From positions 186,001-250,000 of the forward strand of contig CAXBIQ010000003.1 of NCBI GenBank assembly GCA_963975935.1: 64,000 bases of DNA, read 5' to 3'. This stretch comes from Planktosalinus sp963975935 (GTDB lineage Bacteria > Bacteroidota > Bacteroidia > Flavobacteriales > Flavobacteriaceae). Both the position numbers and the translations under genes were made by a program. A model generated the notes under the pieces. That model was not told the origin of the DNA. It did not search any database and saw nothing but the letters and a program-made list of their open reading frames with translations. This document shows, one piece after another, positions 17,047 through 26,529 of this stretch; within the stretch, counting starts at the first letter, position 1, and every line of letters begins with the position of its first letter.

Positions 17047-18840
17047 TTATGAGCGTCTTCTTCTCTTGCCTCCGGTTCCCTGGGGTTTGTTGTCGTTACT
17101 TCGGCGTCTTCCGCCTCCGGTAAATTTGGAATTGTCCTTCTTTTTAAAGTCAAACTTTCCCTTGTCTCCGCGTGGTTTGCTGTCGGTTCTTTTTCTTCCG
17201 CCGCCACCGCCGTCGCTTCTTCTTCTGTTACCTTTATTCTTGCTTCCGCCATCTTTAGAAACTTCTACATTCACGTGTCTTCCTTCCAGTTTGAAATCTT
17301 CAAAAATACCTAAGACCAGTTCCTGGTGCTTGGTGTCTGTATTGAAAAATGAAAAACTGTCTTTTACGTCAACGCGATAAACATCATCTTTGCCTAAATT
17401 AAGCAAGTCTCTCAGGAAGTCCTTTAAGCTCATCCAGTCAAATCCGTCTTTGGAGCCTACATTGAGGAAGTATCTCGTGGAATCTTCATCTGCAGTATCT
17501 TCCCTGAAGTTGCCTTCAGAAACATTAAGGTCTTTTGTGTTTTTATATCGGCTGTAAAAACGACTGAATTCAACTGAAAACACTTTTTTGATTAAGTCTT
17601 CTTTGCTCAATCCTTCCAGCACTTCTTCAATGTTGGGAAGGTAAGAGTCAATATCGTGGTTGATTTCAGTATTTTTAATACTGTTTGCCAGGTGAAAGAG
17701 CTGAATTTCACAAATACCCATTCCGTTTGGAATTTCTTTTGCCTGAAATTTCTGCTGAATCATTTTCTCAATGGTTCTGATTTTTCGCACTTCACTTTTT
17801 GAAACGATAGTCATCGATACACCATTTTTTCCGGCACGACCGGTACGGCCACTTCGGTGTGTATACACTTCAACTTCATCAGGTAGTTGATAGTTAATCA
17901 CGTGTGTGATATCGTCAACATCAATTCCGCGGGCAGCAACATCAGTTGCAACCAGCATTTGGATTTGTCGGTTTCTGAAAGATTTCATCACCAAATCACG
18001 TTGGTTCTGGCTCAAATCGCCGTGAAGGGCAGCAGCGTTATAACCGTCTTCAATGAGGTTTTCTGCTACTTTTTGGGTATCGCGTTTTGTTCTGCAGAAA
18101 ACCACAGAAAATATATCGGGGTTTGCATCTGCCAGTCTGCGCAATGCCTGATAACGGTCACGTGCGTTGACAGTATAGTATTCGTGTGTTACGTTTTTAG
18201 TTCCTGTATTCTTTGTGCCCACGGTAATTTCAACCGGAGTATTCATGAATTTTTTTGCAATAGAGGAAACCTCTTTTGGCATGGTAGCCGAAAAAAGCCA
18301 GGTGCTCTTTTCTTTTGGAGAATGTGAAAGAATATCAGTAATGTCTTCATAAAAGCCCATATTGAGCATTTCATCAGCTTCATCAAGTATGCAGTATTCA
18401 ATTTTGGATATATCAATCATTTTCCGGCTGATCATATCTTTCATTCGCCCGGGAGTTGCAACAATAATTTGCGCACCGCGTTTGATGTCCCTTGCCTGGT
18501 CATTGATACTGGCACCACCATAAATAGCCACAGTATTTAAACCAGGAACATATTTACTGTAGTTTTTTATTTCGTTTGTGATTTGCAAACACAATTCCCG
18601 AGTGGGAGAGAGGATTAAACCTTGTGTAGTTTTGCTTTTTGCATTGATCTTTTGAATGAGCGGAAAACCAAAAGCGGCTGTTTTACCGGTTCCGGTTTGT
18701 GCTAATGAAACCATATCGGTTTCTTTTTCTAATAGGATTGGGATTGTTTTTTCTTGAACTTCAGATGGGGTTTCAAATCCCATATCGGCCACTGCCCGCA
18801 ATATTGCCTCGTTGAGGCCTAAATCTGTAAATTTTATCAT
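17047..18840 (-). CDS. DEAD-box RNA helicase with DbpA-like RNA-binding domain
   Basis: 597-aa ATP-dependent RNA helicase. RecA domain 1: AQTGTGKTAAF (motif I), PTREL (Ia), DEAD (II), SAT (III). Domain 2: TDVAARGIDVDDITHVINY and HRSGRTGRAG (VI). Residues ~470-545 match the DbpA RNA-binding domain (LLNLGKDDVYRVDVKDSF ... GRHVNVEVSKDGG). The last ~50 residues are Gly/Arg/Lys-rich, typical of RNA-annealing tails. Likely roles are ribosome assembly and cold adaptation (DeaD/CsdA group). The low-complexity tail creates spurious open frames on other strands. Confidence 0.95.
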   Translation of the reverse strand: MIKFTDLGLNEAILRAVADMGFETPSEVQEKTIPILLEKETDMVSLAQTGTGKTAAFGFPLIQKINAKSKTTQGLILSPTRELCLQITNEIKNYSKYVPGLNTVAIYGGASINDQARDIKRGAQIIVATPGRMKDMISRKMIDISKIEYCILDEADEMLNMGFYEDITDILSHSPKEKSTWLFSATMPKEVSSIAKKFMNTPVEITVGTKNTGTKNVTHEYYTVNARDRYQALRRLADANPDIFSVVFCRTKRDTQKVAENLIEDGYNAAALHGDLSQNQRDLVMKSFRNRQIQMLVATDVAARGIDVDDITHVINYQLPDEVEVYTHRSGRTGRAGKNGVSMTIVSKSEVRKIRTIEKMIQQKFQAKEIPNGMGICEIQLFHLANSIKNTEINHDIDSYLPNIEEVLEGLSKEDLIKKVFSVEFSRFYSRYKNTKDLNVSEGNFREDTADEDSTRYFLNVGSKDGFDWMSLKDFLRDLLNLGKDDVYRVDVKDSFSFFNTDTKHQELVLGIFEDFKLEGRHVNVEVSKDGGSKNKGNRRRSDGGGGGRKRTDSKPRGDKGKFDFKKKDNSKFTGGGRRRSNDNKPQGTGGKRRRRS

Positions 18841-18905
18841 GTTGTTTTTTAATAGGGTGCAAAGGTACGTTTTATAATTGGTTTGAAACGTGAAGGTTGT
18901 ATTAA

Positions 18906-19493
18906 TTATTTTAGGTGCTTTTTAGTTGTTAAAAACTCCAGAAGCTGCCGTATTGCTTTGCCACGGTGGCCTATGGAATTTTTTGTTTCCAAATCCATTT
19001 CGGCAAAAGTTATGTCATAGCCATCAGGTTGAAAGACAGGGTCATACCCAAAACCTTTCTCACCATTTTTGGAAGTAATAATGACCCCCTTACAAATGCC
19101 TGTAAAGGTTTGTGTATTGCCTTCTGAGATTAAAGCTACAACTGTTTTGAACTGTGCTTTTCGGTTCGTTTTTCCCTCCAAAGCAGCCAGCAGTTTATTC
19201 ATATTGTCGTCTGCATTTTTTTGCTCGCCGGCATAACGGGCACTATAGACACCCGGTTCACCCTTGAGGACTTCAACCTCGAGGCCGGTGTCGTCTGCAA
19301 AACAGTCATAGCCAAACTTGTTTTTGATATAGTTTGCTTTTTGCAAAGCATTGCCTTTAATGGTTGGTGATGTTTCAGGGATGTCTTCAGTACACCCGAT
19401 ATCTTCAAGGCTTAAAAGTTCAATAGTTGCCGGCAGTTGCGACTGTACTTCTTTGAGTTTGTTTGCGTTGTTTGTGGCAAAGACAATTTTCAT
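18906..19493 (-). CDS. rdgB: non-canonical purine NTP pyrophosphatase (RdgB/HAM1)
   Basis: 195-aa house-cleaning enzyme that hydrolyses XTP and ITP to the monophosphates, keeping deaminated purines out of DNA and RNA. Signatures: FATNNANKLKEVQ at the N-terminus, ADDTGLEVEVLKGEPGVYSARYAGE with the catalytic Asp, and GFGYDPVFQPDG. Full family length. It lies 29 bp after rlmH in the same direction. Confidence 0.95.
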   Translation of the reverse strand: MKIVFATNNANKLKEVQSQLPATIELLSLEDIGCTEDIPETSPTIKGNALQKANYIKNKFGYDCFADDTGLEVEVLKGEPGVYSARYAGEQKNADDNMNKLLAALEGKTNRKAQFKTVVALISEGNTQTFTGICKGVIITSKNGEKGFGYDPVFQPDGYDITFAEMDLETKNSIGHRGKAIRQLLEFLTTKKHLK

Positions 19494-19522
19494 TTTTAAT
19501 CTAGATTAGCTTCCGTAAATAG

Positions 19523-19996
19523 TTACCGATGATGGTAGGGTTCATTTTTTAAAATGGTAAATGCCCTGTAAAGTTGTTCTATAAAAAAGAGCCGCACCAT
19601 TTGATGTGAAAATGTCATGGCTGAAAGGGAAACTTTCCCGTTAGCCCTGCTGTAAACCTCTTCACTAAAACCATAAGGACCTCCAATAATAAAAACCAGA
19701 GTTTTTATCCCGCTGTTCATTTTTTTCTGAAGCAGTTCAGAAAAAGCTACCGAACTGTAGCTTTTTCCATTTTCGTCAAGGAGAATTACCTCGTCTGAAG
19801 GATCAATATATTTTAAAAGCAGCTCACCTTCTTTCTGTTTTTGCAGGGTTTCTGTCAGGGATCTTGTTTTTTTCAAATCGGGGATCATCTGGAGTTCAAA
19901 TGAAATATAGAAACCCAGGCGTTTGATGTAATCATCAATAAACAATTGCAGGTTTTTATTATCTGTCTTTCCGATCGCCAGTAGCTTTATTTTCAT
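19523..19996 (-). CDS. rlmH: 23S rRNA pseudouridine-1915 N3-methyltransferase RlmH
   Basis: 157-aa SPOUT methyltransferase acting on the 70S ribosome at pseudouridine 1915. The SAM-binding knot shows FIIGGPYGFSEEVY, and the C-terminal SLSAMTFSHQMVRLFFIEQLYRA ... NEPYHHR is the conserved tail. Length and start are standard. It precedes rdgB. Confidence 0.95.
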   Translation of the reverse strand: MKIKLLAIGKTDNKNLQLFIDDYIKRLGFYISFELQMIPDLKKTRSLTETLQKQKEGELLLKYIDPSDEVILLDENGKSYSSVAFSELLQKKMNSGIKTLVFIIGGPYGFSEEVYSRANGKVSLSAMTFSHQMVRLFFIEQLYRAFTILKNEPYHHR

Positions 19997-20118
19997 TTTT
20001 CAAAAATAAACAAATGTTTTTGTGTTTACTACCGCAAAATTATTGTATTCCACTTTTGAGGAGAGAGAATAGCTAATTTTCCTTGTGAATTACTTATTTT
20101 AGCTAAAAATTGACAGCT

Positions 20119-20982
20119 ATGATTTCACAAGTACTCTTCGACAAAGAAATTAGTATTATCATTGCCAATGCCATCAGGGAAGATGTGGGTGACGGTGACC
20201 ATAGTTCGCTGGCTTGCATTCCCTACGACGCCATGGGCGAAGCAAAACTGATTGTGAAAGACAAAGGTATTCTTGCAGGGGTTGAATTTGCAAAACAGGT
20301 TTTTGATTTTGTGGATTCCAGCCTGGAAGTTGAAGTCCTCATACCCGATGGGGAACCTATCAAGTATGGCGATGTGGCTTTTTATGTTTCAGGTTTATCA
20401 CAGTCCATTTTAAAATCCGAGCGGCTTGTTTTGAATGCCATGCAGCGCATGAGTGCCATCGCAACAAAAACAAATGAATTTGTAAAATTACTGGATGGCA
20501 CCAACACAAAAATATTGGATACCCGAAAAACCACTCCCGGAATCAGGGCACTGGAAAAGTGGGCGGTAAAAATAGGTGGTGGTGAAAACCACCGTTTTGC
20601 ATTGTATGATATGATTATGCTGAAAGACAATCATATTGATTTTGCCGGGGGTATAACCAAAGCAATTGACGCGACAAAAAGCTATCTGGCAGAAAACAAA
20701 CTGAATTTAAAAATAATTGTAGAGGCCCGAAATTTAAAAGAAATTAAAGAAATTCTTCAAAACGAAGGCGTGTACCGCATCCTGATTGACAACTTTAATT
20801 ATGAAGACACCAAAAAAGCTGTTGAGATGATAGGGGGAAAGTGTTTGACAGAGTCCTCAGGTGGCATCACAAAAGAGACTGCCCGGAAATATGCTGAATG
20901 TGGTGTTGATTTTATATCTTCAGGAGCGTTGACGCATTCCGTTTCAAATCTTGACATGAGCCTGAAAGCTGTGGAGAGTTAA
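20119..20982 (+). CDS. nadC: carboxylating nicotinate-nucleotide pyrophosphorylase
   Basis: 287-aa quinolinate phosphoribosyltransferase of NAD synthesis, which makes nicotinate mononucleotide from quinolinate and PRPP. Blocks: EDVGDGDHSSLACIP, DTRKTTPGIRALEKWAV, KIGGGENHRFALYDMIMLKDNH, VEARNLKEI and SSGGITKETARKYAECGVD. ATG 20119 is chosen over an upstream TTG at 20110. The partner genes nadA and nadB are not in the window. Confidence 0.95.
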   Translation: MISQVLFDKEISIIIANAIREDVGDGDHSSLACIPYDAMGEAKLIVKDKGILAGVEFAKQVFDFVDSSLEVEVLIPDGEPIKYGDVAFYVSGLSQSILKSERLVLNAMQRMSAIATKTNEFVKLLDGTNTKILDTRKTTPGIRALEKWAVKIGGGENHRFALYDMIMLKDNHIDFAGGITKAIDATKSYLAENKLNLKIIVEARNLKEIKEILQNEGVYRILIDNFNYEDTKKAVEMIGGKCLTESSGGITKETARKYAECGVDFISSGALTHSVSNLDMSLKAVES

Positions 20983-21014
20983 CCAAATATGTTTTGTAGT
21001 AGATAAAAAATTTT

Positions 21015-21941
21015 ATGTCTGAAGATATAGAAGAAAGCTTAATGAAAATTCCGGTGGTGCGTTCCCTTGTAAAATTTGGGAAAAGTATAAAGCTACCCGG
21101 TTTTGAAGGGCTTTCTTTGTATGATTTGATGGAAACATACATCGTGGGCATTGGAAAAGGCACCTTTTCCCACAGGGCCGGTGCCATTGCTTTCAGTTTT
21201 TTTATGGCACTTTTTCCCTTTATATTGTTTGTGCTAAACTTGATTCCTTATATCAGGATTGAAAATTTTCAGGAAGAATTTTTACGGCTTATTCAGGAAC
21301 TCCTTCCGGCGCAAACCGCAGATTTTTTTTATCCGGTGATGCTTGATATCGCTGCAAACCCTCGTGGCAGTCTGTTATCATTTACTCTGCTTTTGTCTAT
21401 TTTTTTGATGGCAAACGGTGTGAATGCTATTTTTAGCGGATTTGAATATTCATTTTATATCATAAAGAAAAGATCAATTATCAGGCAATATGTTATAGCC
21501 TTACTGGTCTCAATTTTTTTGGCCCTTGTTTTATTTATATCGGTGATTATTCTGTTGATTGGGCAATATATCATTTACACGCTTAATGAAGAAGGGATGA
21601 ATTTAGATTCGCTTATATGGATTAATATTTTGCGGTATGTATTATTCCTTATTTTAATCTATGTAATTATTGCTACGTTATATTATTTTGGAACGAAAGA
21701 AAGCCGTCAATATCGGTTTTTTTCTATTGGGGCTCTAATCACAACCTTTTTATTTATGTTGACCACATTTCTTTTTGGGGTTTACATAAACAACTTTTCC
21801 ACTTATAATGAACTATACGGTTCCATTGGGGCTTTGCTTATTATGATGCTGTACATTTGGCTGAATTCAAATCTGCTGTTACTGGGGTTTGAGCTGAATG
21901 TTACCATCGACAAACTCAAGCGTGAACAGCGAAACAATTAA
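21015..21941 (+). CDS. YihY/BrkB-family membrane protein
   Basis: 308-aa integral membrane protein with about six helices. The family block HRAGAIAFSFFMALFPFILF lies after an N-terminal cytoplasmic region of ~45 residues, and the C-terminal helix pair contains GSIGALLIMMLYIWLNSNLLLLGFELN. YihY/UPF0761 proteins were once called tRNase BN or BrkB; the function is unproven. It lies 32 bp after nadC and 8 bp before priA, so nadC-yihY-priA probably form one transcript. Confidence 0.9.
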   Translation: MSEDIEESLMKIPVVRSLVKFGKSIKLPGFEGLSLYDLMETYIVGIGKGTFSHRAGAIAFSFFMALFPFILFVLNLIPYIRIENFQEEFLRLIQELLPAQTADFFYPVMLDIAANPRGSLLSFTLLLSIFLMANGVNAIFSGFEYSFYIIKKRSIIRQYVIALLVSIFLALVLFISVIILLIGQYIIYTLNEEGMNLDSLIWINILRYVLFLILIYVIIATLYYFGTKESRQYRFFSIGALITTFLFMLTTFLFGVYINNFSTYNELYGSIGALLIMMLYIWLNSNLLLLGFELNVTIDKLKREQRNN

Positions 21942-21949
21942 AAGAATAT

Positions 21950-24403
21950 ATGAGTTTCTTTATCGATGTTATATTGCCTATTCCCATTCAAAATTTATTT
22001 ACGTATGGCATCAATAAGGATGAAGCAGCATTTCTAAAACCGGGTATGCGGGTAACGGTACCTTTCGGGAAATCAAAAATATATACAGCCATTGTTTATC
22101 AGGTTCATCAGCAGGCTCCCAGTGTATACAAAACCAAGGAAATTGAGCAAATACTCGATGAAAAGCCCATCATCACTCCCATACAACTGCAACTGTGGGA
22201 ATGGATAGCTTCTTATTATATGTGCACCCTTGGTGAGGTGATGCGCGCAGCTGTTTCCAGGGCTTTTTTGTTGGAAAGTGAGACTTTGGTCTCCTTGAAA
22301 GCAAATCCTCAATTAGATGCCGTTACCCTTTCCGATGAAGAATTACTGGTAGTGGAAGCCTTGCAATTACAAACCTCGCTGCGCATACACGAGATTCAAA
22401 ATATCCTGAATAAAAAGGCTGTGCTCCCGCTTTTGTACAGGCTTGTCAATAAAAACCTACTGGATATTCAGGAAGAGGTCGTAGAGCAATACAAGCCAAA
22501 GCTCGTTAAATATGTACAGCTTAACAAAGCCTATAATTCAGAAAAAGGACTTAAAGAGCTTTTGGAAAACCTTTCATCGGCACCCAAACAAAAAGATGTG
22601 ATCATGCATCTGTTTTCTCTGGTTTCAAAAACCAAAAAACTTGTAAAATTAAAAGAATTGCAGGAAGAAGCGGGAGTTTCGGTTTCGGTTTTAAAAGCAT
22701 TGGCGGATAAAAACATACTTCAAGAATTTACCATCCAGAAAGATCGCGTCACGTATGATGGAGAAGCAGCAAATGCCATCAAACAACTTAGTAAACATCA
22801 GCAGGCAGCCTTTGAGTCGATAAAAAAGAGTTTTGTCAATCAAGACGTCACCCTGTTGCACGGGGTTACTTCCAGCGGAAAAACAGAAATTTATGTCAAA
22901 CTCATCAAAGAATTTATTGAAAAGGGGCAGCAGGTGTTGTATATGTTGCCTGAAATCGCACTGACTACACAACTCATTACAAGACTCCAATTTTATTTTG
23001 CCGATAAAGTTTCGGTATATCACTCAAAATATTCCACAAATGAAAGGGTGGAAGTATGGCACAATGTCCTTCAAAATAAGGCTAAAGCACAGATTATTAT
23101 TGGCGCCAGGTCTTCTTTGTTTCTTCCGTTTCAGGATTTGGGACTGGTAATCGTTGATGAAGAACACGAGCCGTCATACAAACAATTTAGTCCGGCACCC
23201 AGATACCATGCACGTGATACAGCCATCGTTCTGGCAAACCTCCATAAAGCCAAAGTCCTCTTAGGTTCAGCAACTCCTGCCCTTGAAACTTATTACAATG
23301 CCAAAGACAAAAAGTACGCGCTTGTGGAATTAACAGAACGGTATGCAGAAGTAGCCTTGCCTGATATTGAACTGATCAGCTTACGCGAAAGTTACCACAA
23401 GAAAAAAATGCAGGGCCATTTTTCAACCACACTGGTTGAAGCCATCTCGGAGGTCCTTTCAAAGGGAGAACAAGTGCTTTTGTTTCAGAACAGAAGGGGT
23501 TTTTCCCCCACTGTTGAGTGTTTGACCTGTGGGCATTCGCCCCAGTGTCCAAATTGTGATGTGAGCCTGACCTACCATCAGCACAAGCGGCAATTGAGAT
23601 GTCATTACTGTGGCTATCATATCGCAATGCTCGAAGCCTGTATGGCCTGTGGTAGCGCACAGCTTGATACCAAAGGCCTGGGAACCCAGCAAATTGAAAC
23701 AGAGTTGAAGGCGCTGTTTCCCGATAAAAACATTGCCCGCATGGATCAGGATACCACCAAAGGAAAACATGCTTATGAAAAGCTTATTGAAGGTTTGGAA
23801 GGGGGGGAGATTGATATTATGGTGGGCACGCAAATGCTTGCAAAGGGACTTGATTTCAGAAACATAAGCCTGGTGGGGGTTATGAATGCTGATAGTTTAT
23901 TGAATTTTCCTGATTTCAGGGCGCACGAGCGAAGTTTTCAACTACTGCTTCAAGTGGCGGGAAGGGCCGGGAGAACAGAAAAGCAAGGAAAAGTGATTAT
24001 TCAAACATACAATCCGCAGCAAGTAGTTTTACAACAGGTGGTGCATCACAACTATGCAGAAATGTTTGAAATTCAACTAAAGGAACGGTTTGATTTTAAA
24101 TATCCGCCTTATTTCAGGTTGATAAAAATTACGGTTAAAGACAGAAAATATGTCAAAATGGAGTCGGCTGCCATCTGGTTGAGCCAATCACTGCGCAATG
24201 TTTTTAAAGAAAATATTTTAGGCCCGGAACAGCCTCCCGTGGGAAGGATACGCAATGAGTATCTCACTAATATATTGGTGAAAATACCCAAAAATCAGTC
24301 GTTGAAAAAAACCAAGGAAATCATCAGGAAAATTGAGCGTACTTTCCTTTCAATAAAGGAATACAGCAGTGTAAAATTAACGATTGATGTCGATAATTAT
24401 TAA
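21950..24403 (+). CDS. priA: primosomal protein N' (replication restart helicase PriA)
   Basis: 817-aa helicase that reloads replisomes at stalled forks. The N-terminal DNA-binding domain begins FFIDVILPIPIQNLFTYGI; Walker A is HGVTSSGKTEIY; Walker B is VIVDEEHEPSYKQ. The zinc cysteines are intact: CLTCGHSPQCPNCDVSL, LRCHYCGYH, CMACGS. Helicase motifs VGTQMLAKGLDF and QVAGRAGR follow. The length is at the upper end of the family. The stop overlaps the convergent LytTR gene by 4 bp. Confidence 0.96.
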   Translation: MSFFIDVILPIPIQNLFTYGINKDEAAFLKPGMRVTVPFGKSKIYTAIVYQVHQQAPSVYKTKEIEQILDEKPIITPIQLQLWEWIASYYMCTLGEVMRAAVSRAFLLESETLVSLKANPQLDAVTLSDEELLVVEALQLQTSLRIHEIQNILNKKAVLPLLYRLVNKNLLDIQEEVVEQYKPKLVKYVQLNKAYNSEKGLKELLENLSSAPKQKDVIMHLFSLVSKTKKLVKLKELQEEAGVSVSVLKALADKNILQEFTIQKDRVTYDGEAANAIKQLSKHQQAAFESIKKSFVNQDVTLLHGVTSSGKTEIYVKLIKEFIEKGQQVLYMLPEIALTTQLITRLQFYFADKVSVYHSKYSTNERVEVWHNVLQNKAKAQIIIGARSSLFLPFQDLGLVIVDEEHEPSYKQFSPAPRYHARDTAIVLANLHKAKVLLGSATPALETYYNAKDKKYALVELTERYAEVALPDIELISLRESYHKKKMQGHFSTTLVEAISEVLSKGEQVLLFQNRRGFSPTVECLTCGHSPQCPNCDVSLTYHQHKRQLRCHYCGYHIAMLEACMACGSAQLDTKGLGTQQIETELKALFPDKNIARMDQDTTKGKHAYEKLIEGLEGGEIDIMVGTQMLAKGLDFRNISLVGVMNADSLLNFPDFRAHERSFQLLLQVAGRAGRTEKQGKVIIQTYNPQQVVLQQVVHHNYAEMFEIQLKERFDFKYPPYFRLIKITVKDRKYVKMESAAIWLSQSLRNVFKENILGPEQPPVGRIRNEYLTNILVKIPKNQSLKKTKEIIRKIERTFLSIKEYSSVKLTIDVDNY

Positions 24404-25110
24404 CCAAAAGAGGAACTGAGCGCTTCAACAAGCTGGGTTTTTTTATTTCTGCTCAGCGGAAGGTGCTCTTTTTCAATTTCAACGGTTTTACTGTTATAGC
24501 GTTCCACTTTATCGAGATTGACGATATAAGATTTGTGAATTCTCATAAACCTGTCCTGTGGAAGCAGGGAAGCAAAAGACTTCATTGTTGACAGAACAAC
24601 AAGCGATTCGTGATCGGTAACCAGTTTTACATAGTCACCCAGTGCTTCAATATATTTTAATTCGTTGAGAAATACTTTTCTTTTCTTAAGATTGCTTTTT
24701 ACAAAAATAAAATCTTCATCATCAAAAGCTTCATCGTTTTTCAGTTTGAAATTTGTGATCGCTTTATGAACAGCATTTAAAAAGCGTTCTTTGGTGATGG
24801 GTTTTCTTAAATAATCCACCGCATCATAGTCAAATGCTTTGAATGCATATTTTGTTTTTCCCGTGATAAAAATAATCTGTGGTTTTTGTGTCAAATCATC
24901 CAGTAAATCAAAACCGGAAAGGATAGGCATCTCAATATCGAGAAAAACCAAATCGATTTGGTTCTTTAACAAACCCATTTTTGCCTCAATGGCATTATTG
25001 TATTCAGCAACCAGATTCAGTGAAGGATGGCTTTGAACTAACCTAACAATAGAAAGACGTTGCAGGCTTGAATCATCTACAATAGCACAATTTAGTATTA
25101 CTTTATCCAC
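24400..25110 (-). CDS. LytTR-family response regulator
   Basis: 236-aa two-component regulator. The receiver domain (LNCAIVDDSSLQRL ... DLVFLDIEMPILSGFDLL, phospho-acceptor Asp in FLDIE; Lys in LRKPITKERF) is followed by a LytTR DNA-binding domain (IFVKSNLKKRKVFLNELKYIEALGDYVKL ... FMRIHKSYIVNLDKVERY ... LPLSRNKK). GTG at 25110 is the likely start, since the upstream frame begins with a TTG and gives non-homologous residues. No partner sensor kinase is adjacent. Confidence 0.88.
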   Translation of the reverse strand: MDKVILNCAIVDDSSLQRLSIVRLVQSHPSLNLVAEYNNAIEAKMGLLKNQIDLVFLDIEMPILSGFDLLDDLTQKPQIIFITGKTKYAFKAFDYDAVDYLRKPITKERFLNAVHKAITNFKLKNDEAFDDEDFIFVKSNLKKRKVFLNELKYIEALGDYVKLVTDHESLVVLSTMKSFASLLPQDRFMRIHKSYIVNLDKVERYNSKTVEIEKEHLPLSRNKKTQLVEALSSSFG

Positions 25111-25242
25111 GTATGTTGTATAATTTTTTGTTAGGACAATATTAAATAAAATATCGATAAAGTGCAACTTTATTTGTTATTTAACGAATTAAAATTCAAA
25201 ACAATGTGAGAATTTGTAAGAAAAAATAGAACAACAAAAGCT

Positions 25243-25273
25243 TTTGTAGATTCTAAATAAAGTGCTATTTTTG
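25243..25273 (+). promoter_or_regulatory. Bacteroidota sigma-A-type promoter of rpsF
   Basis: TTTG at 25243-25246, a 19-nt spacer and TATTTTTG at 25266-25273 match the Bacteroidota consensus (TTTG, 19-20 nt, TAnnTTTG). Transcription would start near 25280, about 60 nt upstream of rpsF. Confidence 0.8.
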
Positions 25274-25338
25274 CACCCTTATTTATCAAAGCTCTTTTGG
25301 TAAATAAAATTAAAAGTAAATAATTTAAACAAATTTTT

Positions 25339-25680
25339 ATGAATCATTATGAAACTGTTTTCATCTTAAATCCCGTTTTATCTGAAGAACAGATAAAGGA
25401 AACAGTTAAGAAATTTGAAGATTTTCTCGTTTCTAACGGCGCTAAGATGATATCCAAAGAAAATTGGGGCTTGAAAAAATTAGCTTACCCAATTCAACAC
25501 AAAAAAAGTGGATTTTACCACTTATTTGAATTTACTGCTCCCGGTGAAATTATCAACACATATGAGTTGACTTTCAAGAGAGATGAACGTGTGATGCGTT
25601 ATCTTACCGTTAAGCTTGATAAGCACGCAATTGCTTGGGCTGAAAAAAGAAGAAACAGAAATAAAGAAACAGCTGCATAA
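25339..25680 (+). CDS. rpsF: 30S ribosomal protein S6
   Basis: 113-aa small-subunit protein that binds 16S rRNA together with S18. Starts NHYETVFILNPVLSEEQ; contains GLKKLAYPIQHKKSGFYHLFEF, the S6 core, and FKRDERVMRYLTVKL. It is the first gene of rpsF-rpsR-rplI with a good promoter upstream. As usual in Bacteroidota, no ssb or priB lies between rpsF and rpsR. Confidence 0.97.
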   Translation: MNHYETVFILNPVLSEEQIKETVKKFEDFLVSNGAKMISKENWGLKKLAYPIQHKKSGFYHLFEFTAPGEIINTYELTFKRDERVMRYLTVKLDKHAIAWAEKRRNRNKETAA

Positions 25681-25682
25681 CT

Positions 25683-25979
25683 ATGGCAACATTAGAACAA
25701 CAATCAAAAGGAAAAAAAGACGGAGAGATCAGATATCTTACCCCGCTTAATATTGACACCAGCAAAAACAAGAAATACTGTCGTTTTAAAAAATCAGGCA
25801 TTAAGTATATTGATTATAAGGATGCTGATTTCTTATTAAAACTTGTAAACGAGCAAGGAAAACTTTTGCCGAGAAGACTTACAGGTACTTCATTAAAATA
25901 CCAACGTAAAGTTGCCGTAGCTGTTAAAAGAGCCCGTCACCTGGCATTAATGCCTTACGTAGCAGATTTATTAAAATAA
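25683..25979 (+). CDS. rpsR: 30S ribosomal protein S18
   Basis: 98-aa S18, 2 bp after rpsF. The conserved C-terminal core contains YIDYKDADFLLKLVNEQGKLLPRRLTGTS and YQRKVAVAVKRARHLALMPYV. The N-terminal ~25 residues, rich in Lys and Gln, are the longer leader seen in Bacteroidota S18. It pairs with S6 on the platform of the 30S subunit. Confidence 0.97.
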   Translation: MATLEQQSKGKKDGEIRYLTPLNIDTSKNKKYCRFKKSGIKYIDYKDADFLLKLVNEQGKLLPRRLTGTSLKYQRKVAVAVKRARHLALMPYVADLLK

Positions 25980-25992
25980 AAAATAGCAAGAC

Positions 25993-26445
25993 ATGGAAGT
26001 TATATTAAAAAATGACGTCGAGAATCTAGGATTTACAGACGATCTGGTAACTGTGAAGAACGGTTATGCAAGAAACTTTTTGATTCCGCAAGGACATGCT
26101 GTTTTGGCAACACCATCTGCTAAGAAAATGCTTGCAGAAACATTAAAACAACGTGCTTACAAAGAACAAAAGCTCGTTGACGAAGCTAAAAAACAAGCTG
26201 AAAAAGTAAACAATCTTGATATAAAATTAACTGCTAAAACCGGTGAAGGTGATAAACTTTTTGGTTCTATCTCCAGCGCAGACGTAGCAGAAGCCCTTGA
26301 AAAAGAAGGAGTTTCTTTAGAAAAGAAATACATTACTGTTGCCGGTGGCTTGATCAAGCGCACAGGTCAGTATGAAGCTGCCCTACGTTTTCACAGAGAC
26401 GTAATAGCAAACCTTACTTTCAATGTAGTGGGTGAAGCAAAATAA
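25993..26445 (+). CDS. rplI: 50S ribosomal protein L9
   Basis: 150-aa L9 with an N-terminal rRNA-binding domain (EVILKNDVENLGFTDDLVTV, GYARNFLIPQGHA), a long connecting helix (QRAYKEQKLVDEAKKQAEKV) and a C-terminal domain (LFGSISSADVAEAL ... FHRDVIANLTFNVV). Last gene of the ribosomal operon, followed by a hairpin terminator. Confidence 0.97.
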   Translation: MEVILKNDVENLGFTDDLVTVKNGYARNFLIPQGHAVLATPSAKKMLAETLKQRAYKEQKLVDEAKKQAEKVNNLDIKLTAKTGEGDKLFGSISSADVAEALEKEGVSLEKKYITVAGGLIKRTGQYEAALRFHRDVIANLTFNVVGEAK

Positions 26446-26463
26446 GTTTACGATAGCATATCT

Positions 26464-26499
26464 AAAAAGCCTTTTGAAGAAATTCTTAAGGCTTTTTTC
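26464..26499 (+). terminator. rho-independent terminator of rpsF-rpsR-rplI
   Basis: AAAAAGCCTT and AAGGCTTTTTT pair around a 14-nt loop and run into a T tract, 18 bp after the rplI stop. Confidence 0.85.
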
Positions 26500-26529
26500 T
26501 TTTTTATCTTTATACCATAAGAACAGTTT

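Noticed and set aside
17025..17380. Low-complexity open frames on both strands over the helicase tail
   Set aside because: They are other-frame readings of the Gly/Arg/Lys-rich C-terminus of the DEAD-box helicase and show no independent features.
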